Shown here piece after piece: positions 27,282 to 35,935 of a DNA stretch of 64,000 bases. The notes below the pieces were generated by a model. That model was not told the origin of the DNA, did not search any database, and saw only the letters and a list, made by a program, of their open reading frames with translations. Source of the stretch: Desulfovermiculus halophilus DSM 18834 (GTDB lineage: Bacteria > Desulfobacterota > Desulfovibrionia > Desulfovibrionales > Desulfothermaceae); the NCBI RefSeq assembly GCF_000620765.1, contig NZ_JIAK01000005.1, positions 186,001 to 250,000 on the forward strand, given 5' to 3'. A program made the position numbers and the translations under genes. The number at the start of each line of letters is the position of its first letter. Positions within the stretch are counted from its first letter, which is position 1.

Positions 27282-28088
27282 ATGTCTATACCGGCGCACA
27301 GCGGACTGGTATCCATGCTGATGGGAGCCACGCTGGTGGTCAAAATCGTATTGAGCATACTGGCCCTGATGTCCATCATCAGCTGGACCCTGATTTTCTA
27401 TAAGCTGTTCCTCTATGTCCGGGTCAAGCGGTCCATTGAGCAGGAAAGCAGGATCTTTGATGAAGCCAGGGATCTGGGCACTGCCCTGCGGACCTTGAAA
27501 AAGCGTTCCGGGTCCAGGCTGTATGTCATCGGGGCCAAGGCAGTCAGCGAGATCAGGTCCCTGGAAAAGTCCAGCCTCCCGCCCAGCGGCAAGGTCAAGG
27601 TTGCCTCGGACAATATCCGCCGGGTTCTGCGTCAGGCCGTGAGCCAGGAGATCAACTCCCTGGCCTATGCCCTCTCCTTCCTGGCCACCTGTACCAACTC
27701 CGCACCCTTTATCGGACTGTTCGGCACGGTCTGGGGGATCATGAACGCCTTTCAGGCCATAGGGGTTCAGAAGTCAGCAGCCCTGGCCACTGTGGCCCCG
27801 GGGATCGCCGAGGCCCTGGTGGCTACGGCCATCGGCCTGGCAGTGGCTATTCCGGCCTCCGTGGCCTATAATGCATTTCTGGGGCTGCTCAACAGCATAG
27901 AAAGCGAGCTGGTGAACTATGCCGGGACCTTTCTGAACCGGGCCCAGCGCGAGCTTCCCTGGCTGAGCGCCGGGCGGACCGAGCGGGAGCAGGAGGATCT
28001 CCAACCGGGATCCAAGCTGCGCAGCGGCGGGCTTCAGCCAGAGGGTGAACGGGACGATCTCAGGCATTCCATGGACCTGGACGGATAA
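27282..28088 (+). CDS. tolQ: Tol-Pal system proton channel subunit TolQ
   Basis: A 268-residue MotA/TolQ/ExbB-family inner-membrane protein. The first helix is at about 17-40, and the helix pair in the second half contains [19 protein letters not shown] and the alanine-rich [21 protein letters not shown] signature. It has an unusual hydrophilic C-terminal tail of about 45 residues. The ATG 27282 follows AAGGAAAG. It is the first gene of tolQ-tolR-tolA-tolB-pal. Confidence 0.93.
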   Translation: MSIPAHSGLVSMLMGATLVVKIVLSILALMSIISWTLIFYKLFLYVRVKRSIEQESRIFDEARDLGTALRTLKKRSGSRLYVIGAKAVSEIRSLEKSSLPPSGKVKVASDNIRRVLRQAVSQEINSLAYALSFLATCTNSAPFIGLFGTVWGIMNAFQAIGVQKSAALATVAPGIAEALVATAIGLAVAIPASVAYNAFLGLLNSIESELVNYAGTFLNRAQRELPWLSAGRTEREQEDLQPGSKLRSGGLQPEGERDDLRHSMDLDG

Positions 28089-28092
28089 CAAT

Positions 28093-28500
28093 ATGGATTT
28101 TAACCCTAATCGGCAGGGGTTCGTCTCCACGATCAATGTCACGCCCTTTGTGGACGTCATGCTCGTGCTCCTGGTCATCTTCATGATTACCGCCCCCATG
28201 ATGACCCAGGGGGTGAACGTTGATCTTCCTCAGACCAAGACCGTGCAGACCCTGCCCCAGGATTCGGATACCCTGGTCCTGACGGTGAAAAAGGGAGGTA
28301 CCCTGCATATAGACGAGTACGAGATCACCAGGGAGGAGCTGACCGCGACCCTGAAGAAGCTGGTGACCAAAGAGGACGATATTCTCTATCTGCGGGCTGA
28401 TTCAGAGGTCCCGTATGGGTTTGTGGTCCAGATCATGAGTGACATCAAGGCGGCGGGAGTGGCCAGGCTGGGTGTGGTGGCCGAACCGGAAGAAGAGTAG
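28093..28500 (+). CDS. tolR: Tol-Pal system protein TolR (ExbD family)
   Basis: A 135-residue ExbD/TolR protein with a single N-terminal transmembrane helix ([18 protein letters not shown]). It carries the conserved membrane aspartate in [14 protein letters not shown], then a periplasmic domain. It forms the proton-driven motor with TolQ. It starts 4 bases after tolQ. Confidence 0.93.
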   Translation: MDFNPNRQGFVSTINVTPFVDVMLVLLVIFMITAPMMTQGVNVDLPQTKTVQTLPQDSDTLVLTVKKGGTLHIDEYEITREELTATLKKLVTKEDDILYLRADSEVPYGFVVQIMSDIKAAGVARLGVVAEPEEE

Positions 28501-28515
28501 GGAGGCGGGATTTGG

Positions 28516-29346
28516 ATGGGTCTTGCAAGCTGCCTGCTTTCTCTTCTTTTGCACCTCAGCGTGATCGTTCTGGCCCTGGTTGGTCCCTGGTGGGGCAGCG
28601 AGATGCGCATGGATCTGGATCAGCCGGTGTATGAAGTGGAAGTGGTCCGGATGCCGGAGCAGAAGAAGGCGGTTCAGGTCCCGGACACATCCAGGCAAAA
28701 GACGTCAGCCCAGAAAAAAGCTCCCCGACAGGTCAAGGCCCAGCCCAAGCCCAAACCAGCGCCTTCAAAGCAGCCCAGGGCTGAGCCGGTGCAGATAGCC
28801 GGAAAGGACGAGAAGCCTCAGGCGGCCAAGGTCCGGCAGAAAGAACGGCCCAAACCAAGCAAGCGCCCGCAGGCCGCGGCCGAGACGCAGACCAAGACCC
28901 CGGAAAGGGTGATGCAGGAAGCCCTCAAGGAAGTCAGCACCCAGGCCGAACAGGAGAGCGCAGAGGAAACGAACGACCTGGAAGATGCCCTGGCCCAGCT
29001 CAAACAGGAGGCCGCCGCCCAGGGAGTGGACCAGGACAACCTGGGACGCTCCGCCTCAGCCGGGGGGACGAAAAGGGTGTACGGCGCCCTGGTCCGGGAA
29101 CGGATTCAGGCCAACTGGCGTTTCCCGGATCTGGGGCAGAGCCAAGATCTGACGGCCACAGTCCGGATCAGGGTCGATGCCCAGGGGAAGATCCTGGATC
29201 AGTCCATGTTAGAGCCGTCCGGAAATGCCCAGTTCGACAACTCCGTGCTTCGGGCCATAGCCAGGACCGGGCGGCTGCAACCGCCGCCAAGCCCTGATCT
29301 GAGGACGGTGCGCATCACGTTTCATCTCCAGGACATGATGCCCTAA
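28516..29346 (+). CDS. tolA: TolA, TonB-like energy transducer
   Basis: A 276-residue protein with one N-terminal membrane helix (about 3-24), a long Lys/Ala/Pro/Gln-rich periplasmic linker (about 45-160) and a C-terminal TonB/TolA-like domain (ERIQANWRFPDLGQSQDLT, then VRITFHLQDM at the end). It connects TolQR in the inner membrane to TolB/Pal. It has a GGAGGCGGG site. It is shorter than E. coli TolA, mostly in the linker. Confidence 0.9.
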   Translation: MGLASCLLSLLLHLSVIVLALVGPWWGSEMRMDLDQPVYEVEVVRMPEQKKAVQVPDTSRQKTSAQKKAPRQVKAQPKPKPAPSKQPRAEPVQIAGKDEKPQAAKVRQKERPKPSKRPQAAAETQTKTPERVMQEALKEVSTQAEQESAEETNDLEDALAQLKQEAAAQGVDQDNLGRSASAGGTKRVYGALVRERIQANWRFPDLGQSQDLTATVRIRVDAQGKILDQSMLEPSGNAQFDNSVLRAIARTGRLQPPPSPDLRTVRITFHLQDMMP

Positions 29347-29429
29347 CCCATGCTGCATACCGGGCATGAATCCATATCATTTCGAGCAGTTACAATATTG
29401 CAACATCTGAAACTGTAGGGTGCACATTG

Positions 29430-30779
29430 ATGAATATTTTGTTTCGAAGATGGTGGTCTGTCCTCGGGGCGGCAGTCATCCTGCTCCTGTGCGTCGGCGG
29501 ACAGGGCAGGGCGGAGAACAGCCTCCAGGTCAATATCTACGGCCCCGGACAGTCAGAGATCACTGCCTATATCGCCCCGTCCAGGCCCAAGGCCGGGGGG
29601 CAGGATGACAACGGGACGCCGTCCAGAGTACAGGATCTGGGCCGGATACTGCGGGAAGATCTGGCCTTTCTGCCCTTTATCCGTTTCGCCCCCATGGAGG
29701 ACATCCTGGGCGGGGCCCAGGTCCAGGGAGTGGACCGGGACAGCCTGGACTTCAAGCGCTTTCAGATGAGCAAGGTGGATCTGGTGTGCACCCTGGGCTG
29801 GTCAGCCGACGATCCGGATCGGGAGGAAGTGGAAATCCGGGCCTTTGACACCTACTCCGGGCAGATGATTCTCGGACGGGGGTACATCCTGCGGACCCCT
29901 GAGCACGTGGAGCAGGCCAGCCGCAGGTTCTGCGCCGGACTGATGCAAAAGCTGACCGGCCGCTCCGGTTTTTTTCAGTCTGAGCTGGCCTTTGTGCGCA
30001 AGACACAGAAGGACAAGGACATATACGCCTGTACCCCCCAGGGACGTTCTTTGCGGCCGGTGGTCGACTTGGACGGGTACTGCCTCAGCCCGGCCTGGTC
30101 TGCGGACGGACGGCAAGTGGGGATGAGTTTTGTCGGTCAGGACAAGCACGAGTTTGTGGTCTTTGATACCCAAAACGGGGATGTCCGCCGGACCACCCTG
30201 CCCGGGAACACAATCATCAGCCCGACTTTCTGGCCCGGAAACGGCTGGGTGATCAGTGCCGATCCACGCAAGAGCCCGGATATATTCAAGCTCACCGCCG
30301 ATTTGAGCCTGGGGGAGCCCTTGGTCCAGCACTGGGCCATTGACATCTCCCCGCACTTTGATGCCCAGGGCACAGCCATGGTGTTTGTTTCCAGCCGTTT
30401 TGGAAATCCGCACATATTCCTGCGGCATATGGACAGCGGGGAGATTGAGCGGATCAGCTTTGAAGGCACCTACAACACCAATCCCAGCATCAGCCCGGAC
30501 GGGCGGTTTGTGGCCTACTCCCGGCTGATCAAAGGCCACGGCCACAGGATCATCGTCTACGACCGGCAGAAGGGCTCGGAACGGCAGGTAAGCTTCGGGC
30601 CGGGCAACGACGAGGACCCGGCCTGGGGACCGGACAGCTACTTCTTGGCCTTCAGTTCAGATCGTTCCGGGACCTATCAGCTGTACGTGACCACCAGGCA
30701 TGCGGAGGAGCCGAAAAAAATCCCCACAGGGGAGGGAGCGGCCACATCTCCGGCCTGGAAGCCGAATAAACCTCAGTAG
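29430..30779 (+). CDS. tolB: Periplasmic beta-propeller protein TolB
   Basis: A 449-residue TolB. It has a signal peptide (about residues 1-29, with GRAENS at the cleavage area), an N-terminal alpha/beta domain (YIAPSRP) and PD40 propeller repeats such as SPAWSADGRQVGMSF, SPHFDAQGTAMVFVSSRFG and PAWGPDSYFLAFSSDRSG. A TTG directly precedes the ATG in frame; the ATG 29430 is preferred with AGGGTG upstream. It binds Pal and TolA at the outer membrane. Confidence 0.94.
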   Translation: MNILFRRWWSVLGAAVILLLCVGGQGRAENSLQVNIYGPGQSEITAYIAPSRPKAGGQDDNGTPSRVQDLGRILREDLAFLPFIRFAPMEDILGGAQVQGVDRDSLDFKRFQMSKVDLVCTLGWSADDPDREEVEIRAFDTYSGQMILGRGYILRTPEHVEQASRRFCAGLMQKLTGRSGFFQSELAFVRKTQKDKDIYACTPQGRSLRPVVDLDGYCLSPAWSADGRQVGMSFVGQDKHEFVVFDTQNGDVRRTTLPGNTIISPTFWPGNGWVISADPRKSPDIFKLTADLSLGEPLVQHWAIDISPHFDAQGTAMVFVSSRFGNPHIFLRHMDSGEIERISFEGTYNTNPSISPDGRFVAYSRLIKGHGHRIIVYDRQKGSERQVSFGPGNDEDPAWGPDSYFLAFSSDRSGTYQLYVTTRHAEEPKKIPTGEGAATSPAWKPNKPQ

Positions 30780-30867
30780 CCACTGCTCCTGTGCAGCGGG
30801 CGCAAGGTGCAGTAAGGGGCCCGCGTCGGGAGCCATTTGTGAACCCCTATCAGCCAAGGAGGAGAGT

Positions 30868-31482
30868 ATGCGCAGATATGGATGGATGACAGTATGTGTA
30901 GTGGGGTGTGCGGTCCTTGTGCTCCTGGTGCAGGGCTGTGCTCGAAAGCCCGTCGGCAGCGGGTCCGAGGGGTTGAGCGCGGACCAAGCGGGAGCGTACT
31001 CGGCCAACGGCACCGGGGTGGCCGGGGACGGGACATCCCAGATGACCGCCGAGGAAATGGAAGAATACCGGCTGAAGGAGCAAGCGCGCCGGGAAAAGGC
31101 GAAAGCGGAGCAGGCCAAGGACGAACAGCAGAAGGAGCAAGCCGTTCAGGAGCTGACAAAGCGCATCCATTTTGCCTTTGACTCCTACGAGCTCCGGGTC
31201 GATGCCCGGCAGACCCTGAAGAAAAAGGCGGAGATCCTGGACCGGCATTCGGATATCGACCTGACCATAGAAGGGCACTGCGACAGCCGGGGAACCGATG
31301 AGTACAACCTTGCTCTGGGCGAACGGCGGGCCAGGGCGGCCTATGAGTTCATGGTCCTTCTGGGGATAGATCCGGATCGGATGAACATTATCAGCTATGG
31401 GGAGGAGCGGCCCTTGGACCCCAGAAACACCGAAGAGGCCTGGGCCAAGAACCGTAGATGCGAGTTTCGGGTGGCCGACTAG
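30868..31482 (+). CDS. pal: Peptidoglycan-associated lipoprotein Pal
   Basis: A 204-residue lipoprotein. The signal peptide ends in LLVQGC, so C24 would be lipidated. A charged Lys/Glu/Gln-rich stretch (about 70-95) precedes the OmpA-like C-terminal domain, with HFAFDSYELRVDARQTLK and EGHCDSRGTDEYNLALGERR for peptidoglycan binding. The AAGGAGGAG site at the start is strong. It is the last gene of the tol-pal operon and is convergent with the VanZ-like gene 3 bases on. Confidence 0.95.
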   Translation: MRRYGWMTVCVVGCAVLVLLVQGCARKPVGSGSEGLSADQAGAYSANGTGVAGDGTSQMTAEEMEEYRLKEQARREKAKAEQAKDEQQKEQAVQELTKRIHFAFDSYELRVDARQTLKKKAEILDRHSDIDLTIEGHCDSRGTDEYNLALGERRARAAYEFMVLLGIDPDRMNIISYGEERPLDPRNTEEAWAKNRRCEFRVAD

Positions 31483-31485
31483 GGC

Positions 31486-31893
31486 CTATTGAATCAGGTG
31501 GGCCAGGAAGCGGACCCCGGTACGGCTGATGCCCGCGGCTGCAGCAAGCCCGGACAGTATGCCCAGGAAGTTGGCCAGGATGTCCGCCCAGGAGAAAAAG
31601 CGCCCCGGAATTACGCTCTGGACCAGCTCTATGCCCAGGCCCAGACCAAGGAGGAAGAGGCCCAGCCCAAATGACTTGGAGGCGGGAATGAAGCTCATCC
31701 TGGCCCCCAGGGCCAGCCAGGCATAGGCCAGGGCGTGCATTATCTTGTCCGAGTTCTGGATCCGGATGTCCACGCTGAGGTCCGGGCTCAAAGAGCCGTA
31801 TAGGACGCACCCCATGGAGATCATCCAGCACCAGAGGATGACCTGCTGCAGGCGGTGAACGGCCGGTGATATATTTGGGTTCGAGCTGGACAT
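31486..31893 (-). CDS. VanZ-like membrane protein
   Basis: A 135-residue protein with four predicted membrane segments and the VanZ-family pattern SDKIMHALAYAWLAL ... GIELVQSVIPGRFFSWADILANFLG. VanZ relatives affect teicoplanin resistance in Gram-positives; in Gram-negatives the function is unknown. It is convergent with pal. Confidence 0.85.
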   Translation of the reverse strand: MSSSNPNISPAVHRLQQVILWCWMISMGCVLYGSLSPDLSVDIRIQNSDKIMHALAYAWLALGARMSFIPASKSFGLGLFLLGLGLGIELVQSVIPGRFFSWADILANFLGILSGLAAAAGISRTGVRFLAHLIQ

Positions 31894-32107
31894 GCCGCTC
31901 CTGGTTTGGGGATGAGGCAGCAGAGTTCAGAGACTGATCCGCCTGAATACTCCTGAGTGCCGGTGTGGATATGCGGTGCGCAGGGAATGATCCTTACTGG
32001 TTCTCCTGTGGGCCGTGCCCGGGGCATGACTTGTATTGCATCCGGCTGGCGGAGACCTCTTTGCCCGCCTCCGCGTGCAGCGTGCACACATCAAGCACTG
32101 GACCATC

Positions 32108-32875
32108 ATGAATATGTCCCCTGCGCCGTCCTGTCTCCTCCTGCACGGGTATGGGGGAGCACCGTACGATGTCTCCCCGCTGGCCCGGGCCCTGGAGAAC
32201 CAGGGGCTGCCGGTCCGGACCCCGTGCCTGCCCGGACACAAAGAGACACCGGAGGCATTTGCCCGCTCCAGGTTTACACATTGGCTTCAGGCCGCAGAGG
32301 AGCAGGTGCAGGAAATGCGGGCCCGGGGACCGTGTGTGGTCATCGGTCTGTCCATGGGCGGCAGTCTGGCCTTGAACCTGGCCGAACGATACTCCTTGGC
32401 CGGGGTGGTGACCATCGCCGCTCCGGTCTTTCTGTATACCCTTTTTCCCTGGAAGGGGGCAAGCCGGCTTTTGCCCCTGGTCTCCCTGCTCCGTCACCTG
32501 CGCCCCATAGTTTTGGTCCCTGAAACCTCGAAACAGGCCATGGCCATAGCCCCTCATGCAGGATACGAGGGGATTCAGGCCCTCCATCCCCTGCACAGCT
32601 TGATCAAAGGACTGCGGCCGGTGTATCGGAATCTGCACCGGATTACCGCCCCTCTCCTGGTCCTGCACTCCCCCCAGGATCGGACAGTTCCGGTGGACAA
32701 CGCCTGGCATATACTGCGCGGGGTCTCTTCCAAGGCGCGCAGAATGGAGCTGTTGCCCATAACTGAAGAGCACACCAGCAGGCATCTGCTGACCACCCAT
32801 GTGGAAACCAAGGACAAGGTGCAGCAGGCTGTTCTGCACTTTTTGGACCGCAATGACATCGCAGGCGCAGACTGA
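32108..32875 (+). CDS. Alpha/beta hydrolase (carboxylesterase-like)
   Basis: A 255-residue serine hydrolase. The N-terminal HGYGGAPYDV supplies the oxyanion region, and the nucleophile elbow is GLSMGGS. The acid is in HSPQDRTVP and the histidine is probably in the ITEEHTSRH region. The overall pattern is like Est30/monoglyceride-lipase-type enzymes. Start ATG 32108 is the first in the homologous region; no clear ribosome site is seen. The 3' end overlaps the rhomboid gene by 23 bases. Substrate is unknown. Confidence 0.82.
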   Translation: MNMSPAPSCLLLHGYGGAPYDVSPLARALENQGLPVRTPCLPGHKETPEAFARSRFTHWLQAAEEQVQEMRARGPCVVIGLSMGGSLALNLAERYSLAGVVTIAAPVFLYTLFPWKGASRLLPLVSLLRHLRPIVLVPETSKQAMAIAPHAGYEGIQALHPLHSLIKGLRPVYRNLHRITAPLLVLHSPQDRTVPVDNAWHILRGVSSKARRMELLPITEEHTSRHLLTTHVETKDKVQQAVLHFLDRNDIAGAD

Positions 32876-33800
32876 GATCCTGATCGAAGAGACAGACGGG
32901 GAGCAGGCCTATGTGCGTCCAGCATCCCCTGACTCTCCAATGGATGCGGAGCAAATCCTTCAGGACTGGTCTCTTGTGCTCTGCTCCATGCACATCCCGC
33001 ACAGGATCGTCCAGCACAAGATGGGGGCCGCCCTCTCTCTATCCCGGGACAGCGCACAAAAGGCCAGAGAACAAATCGTTCTTTTTGAGGCTGAAAATGC
33101 CCAGTTTGTCACGGATGTCAACGCCGCGCGGAAGGGCAATGGCTCAACTGAGTCCGTGTTTTGGATCATGCTCGCACTGGCCCTGTGGCATGGGATAAGC
33201 CAGCACCAGATAAAGCTTTTCGGGATTGATGACATCCAATGGCTGCAGCTGGGCAGGGTGGATGGCCGGGCTATGCTCGAGCAGGGACAGTGGTGGCGTG
33301 CTTTGACCAGCCTGACCCTGCATGCCGATGCAAAACATCTGCTCTCCAATATAGTCTTCGGTGGCTTGTTCATGCACCTGCTTTGCCAAGAGACAGGCGG
33401 CGGCATAGCTTGGTTGTTGACCATTGCGGCCGCCGGCCTAGCCAATGCCCTCAATGTCCTCATCCAGGGACCGCCCCATTTGGCTATTGGGGCGTCGACT
33501 GCTGTATTTGCCGGTTTGGGTCTGCTCAGCGGGATGGGGTCACCTCGGGCAAAAAGATGGCCAGCGGCATTGGCTCCTCTGGGAGCAGGTCTGGTCTTGT
33601 TGGCCTGGCTGGGAAGCGGGGGGGAACGCACCGACGTGGGAGCGCATCTGTCTGGATTTGTCGTCGGCCTGGCCCTCATCTTTGGTTTGCGCAAATCTGG
33701 GCTGGAGAGAGGGACCCTGGATCATCTGCCCCAAAATCTGTGCGGCCTATGTGCTTTCGCTTTGATACTCACGGCCTGGATGCTGGCTGTAATCGTGTAA
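32853..33800 (+). CDS. Rhomboid-family intramembrane serine protease
   Basis: A 315-residue protein. An N-terminal cytoplasmic domain of about 95 residues is followed by six or seven membrane helices. The rhomboid motifs are HLLSN (about 162-166), the catalytic serine in IGASTAVFAGLG (about S215) and the catalytic histidine in GAHLSGF (about H265). The start lies inside the hydrolase gene, implying coupled translation. The target of cleavage is unknown. Confidence 0.9.
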   Translation: MTSQAQTEILIEETDGEQAYVRPASPDSPMDAEQILQDWSLVLCSMHIPHRIVQHKMGAALSLSRDSAQKAREQIVLFEAENAQFVTDVNAARKGNGSTESVFWIMLALALWHGISQHQIKLFGIDDIQWLQLGRVDGRAMLEQGQWWRALTSLTLHADAKHLLSNIVFGGLFMHLLCQETGGGIAWLLTIAAAGLANALNVLIQGPPHLAIGASTAVFAGLGLLSGMGSPRAKRWPAALAPLGAGLVLLAWLGSGGERTDVGAHLSGFVVGLALIFGLRKSGLERGTLDHLPQNLCGLCAFALILTAWMLAVIV

Positions 33801-33857
33801 GATAATCAGTGCTTGGAGCAAATCATGGAAAAGCTGCCCATAGGCATATACAATTTT

Positions 33858-34141
33858 GGTTCTTCGACCTAGCCTATGGAGTTTTGGCGTTTGCCATTTC
33901 TTCTGTGTGCCCACTTTCGGCCCGGTATTTTCTCATTCCCGCCAAAGGGGGATCCCTCGCCCCCTCCAGGCACTCACATGATGGACATTGCCTTCAGATG
34001 GACTGAGCATATCATGCATGTGAGTGCCTGTGCTTCCCCCTTTTGGCGGGACCAAGAAAATGTGCGGGCCTGCCGCTTACGGCACACAAAAGAGACGGCA
34101 AACTCTTATGTAGGCAGTTCCACTTTCTGTGTCCAAGAGTC
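33858..34141 (+). mobile_element. 79-bp-family element, copy 2, rearranged/expanded
   Basis: It begins GGTTCTTCGACCTAGCC and follows the family consensus to about 33918 (CCACTTTC). After that it diverges into the palindrome. From about 34104 to 34141 it again matches the right half of the family, ending GTGTCCAAGAGTC, a mutated form of GTGTCGAAGAGCC. No clean 8-bp direct repeat flanks it. It ends five bases before the pyk stop codon. Confidence 0.6.
33889..34103. repeat. 215-bp imperfect palindrome
   Basis: Nested complementary arms share one centre near 33997: GTTTGCC (33889) with GGCAAAC (34097), TGTGTGCC (33904) with GGCACACA (34081), ATTTTCT (33927) with AGAAAAT (34055), CCCGCCAAAGGGGG (33938) with CCCCCTTTTGGCGGG (34036), and a perfect 14-bp pair CAGGCACTCACATG (33967) with CATGTGAGTGCCTG (34017). 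RNA from either strand could fold into a long hairpin. Confidence 0.85.
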
Positions 34142-34145
34142 GATT

Positions 34146-35567
34146 TTATTTGGTGTAGATCTTGATTTGATTGGTGTGCTTTTCCTGTTGGCCGGGAGTG
34201 GGCTGACCGGAGGTGATCACCACCCTGTCCCCGGGCAGGAACAAGGGGCACTCCTGGACAAACGTCTCCACCCGATCCAGGTGGTTGGAGAGATCGCAGC
34301 CGGTCAATTTGGGCCGGACTCCCCAGTAAAAGTTGAGCAGCCGGATGATGCCCATGTCAGGGGTCAGGGCATAGATGGGCTGGGCCGGGCGGCGGCTGGA
34401 GAGCAGCCTGGCTGTGGTTCCGCTGGTGGAGTGGCAGGCCAAGGCGATGCTTTCCGTATTGTCGGCCAGGAGGCAGGCGGAATAGGCCAGGTATTTGGCC
34501 GGGTTTTTTTCAATCTTCGGCCGGTACGGGCCCTGCATCCGTTCCAAAAGGTAGGACTCGGCCTGGCCGGCGATCTCCTGGATGAAGCAGACTGCCTCCA
34601 CCGGGTAGTTGCCCACTGCGGTCTCTTCGGAGAGCATCACGCAGTCGGCCCCGTCCATAATCGCATTGGCCACGTCCGTGGTCTCGGCCCGGGTGGGCAA
34701 GGGATTCTGAACCATGGACAGAAGCATTTGGGTGGCCACAATGCAGAATTTCTGGGCATGCCGGCAGGCGCGGATGATCTGCTTCTGCAGGATCGGGAGC
34801 TGGGGCAGGGGGCATTCCAGCCCCAGATCACCCCGGGCGACCATGATCCCGTCGGCCTGCTCCAGGATGGCGTCCAGGCGATCAACGGCCCTGGCCCGCT
34901 CCAGCTTGGCAATGATCGGGACTGTATGTCCGTGTTCCTGCATGGCCAGGCGGAGGTCTTGAATGTCTTTTTCGCTTTGGACAAAAGACAGGGCGAAACA
35001 GTCGATGCCGATATCCAGCCCGGCCTCAAGATCGGCCCGGTCTTTGTCCGTCATTGCCGCCAGGGGGACATCCTTGCCCGGAAAGGTGATCCCCTTGTGC
35101 GAGGAAAGCAGTCCGGCATTTTCAGCCTGCAGGGTGAACAGGGTGTGGGGTTCGATGACTTCCTGGACCCTAAAGCGCAGCATCCCGTCGCTCAAGGCAA
35201 CCTCCATGCCTTCCTGCAGGTCCTGGAGCAGCTCCGGTACGCTTAAGCTGATAAAGGGGGATTGAGGGGCCTTGTCCCTAGCCTGGGGCAGGCCAAGGCT
35301 GACCCGGTCGTGCTTTTCCACGTTCACAGGAGAGTCCTGGACCTCGTCTATCCTGATCTTGGGGCCGCTTAAATCCCCCATTATGGTCAGGGGAAGGTCC
35401 ATTTCCTGTTCCAGCTCCCGGATCATACCCACAGTGGGCGCAAAGTCCTCGGCCTGTCCGTGGGAAAAATTGAGGCGGAAAATCCGCACGCCGCAGGTTA
35501 CCATGGCCTGCATGGTTTCTTTGGCCAGGGACTTGGGGCCCAGGGTGGCGACGGTCTTTATGCGCAT
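34146..35567 (-). CDS. pyk: Pyruvate kinase
   Basis: A 473-residue pyruvate kinase (PEP + ADP to pyruvate + ATP). It has the N-terminal RIKTVATLGPKS, then MGDLSGPKIRI, the active-site region GIMVARGDLGLECPL and TRAETTDVANAIMDGADCVMLS. The frame extends upstream, but ATG 35567 has GGGGA at good spacing, and the extra residues would be encoded by the 79-bp element. pyk stands alone, bracketed by copies 2 and 3 of that element. Confidence 0.95.
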   Translation of the reverse strand: MRIKTVATLGPKSLAKETMQAMVTCGVRIFRLNFSHGQAEDFAPTVGMIRELEQEMDLPLTIMGDLSGPKIRIDEVQDSPVNVEKHDRVSLGLPQARDKAPQSPFISLSVPELLQDLQEGMEVALSDGMLRFRVQEVIEPHTLFTLQAENAGLLSSHKGITFPGKDVPLAAMTDKDRADLEAGLDIGIDCFALSFVQSEKDIQDLRLAMQEHGHTVPIIAKLERARAVDRLDAILEQADGIMVARGDLGLECPLPQLPILQKQIIRACRHAQKFCIVATQMLLSMVQNPLPTRAETTDVANAIMDGADCVMLSEETAVGNYPVEAVCFIQEIAGQAESYLLERMQGPYRPKIEKNPAKYLAYSACLLADNTESIALACHSTSGTTARLLSSRRPAQPIYALTPDMGIIRLLNFYWGVRPKLTGCDLSNHLDRVETFVQECPLFLPGDRVVITSGQPTPGQQEKHTNQIKIYTK

Positions 35568-35617
35568 GGTCATTCCCCGTGGTCGCTGTGCACAAGAGAG
35601 CAAAATAGAAGAAATTG

Positions 35618-35696
35618 GGTTCTTCGACGTAACCTGTGGATTTTTGGAGTTTGCCGTCTCTTCTGTATGCAATTCCACTTTCTGTGTCGAAGAGCC
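35618..35696 (+). mobile_element. 79-bp MITE-like element, copy 3
   Basis: The element runs from GGTTCTTCGAC to GTCGAAGAGCC, exactly 79 bp like copy 1, with the same internal blocks (CCTGTGGAT, TTTGGAGTTT and TTCCACTTTCTGTGTCGAAG). The flanking 8-mers are AGAAATTG (35610-35617) and AGAAATCG (35697-35704), a direct repeat with one mismatch. It lies about 50 bases upstream of the pyk start, in the same orientation as copy 2. Confidence 0.8.
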
Positions 35697-35878
35697 AGAA
35701 ATCGTCTGCCGGCTGGCAGGGAAGGGCCGCCCTTCCCTGCACGTACTGCTCATCCTACGAGCAGTTGACCTCCTTGACAAGCGGTCATTGCAGCCGTTTT
35801 TCTTCAGGGGACGAAGAAGGAATCCGGGATCGTTCGCCTGCGCGGCAGCAGAGATACAGCCGCCACCAGGACAATAGA

Positions 35879-35908
35879 GAAGAGCCGGGAGTCATCTCCC
35901 GGCTCTTC
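35879..35908 (-). terminator. Hairpin terminator of the nuo operon
   Basis: A perfect 13-bp stem GAAGAGCCGGGAG / CTCCCGGCTCTTC with a four-base TCAT loop, 27 bases beyond the nuoN stop on the minus strand. The following minus-strand sequence is only weakly T-rich (TCTATTGTC), so termination or 3'-end protection is inferred from the strong stem. Confidence 0.6.
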
Positions 35909-35935
35909 GAGTCAACGGCTGGTGGTGTGCGCAAC

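Larger units (their letters stand above)
33801..34145. other. Gene-free interval built of inverted and MITE-like sequence
   Basis: The interval between the convergent rhomboid and pyk genes holds no credible gene. Nearly all of it is a rearranged copy of the 79-bp element (33858-34141) wrapped around a 215-bp imperfect palindrome (33889-34103). Confidence 0.7.
35568..35935. other. Gene-free interval between pyk start and nuoN end
   Basis: These 368 bases contain the upstream region of pyk, element copy 3 (35618-35696) and a strong hairpin (35879-35908) serving the end of the nuo operon. No further coding sequence is supported. Confidence 0.6.

Noticed and set aside
33876-35246. 456-codon plus-strand frame across the palindrome and pyk
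   Set aside because: It is antisense to pyk for most of its length and starts within repeat sequence.
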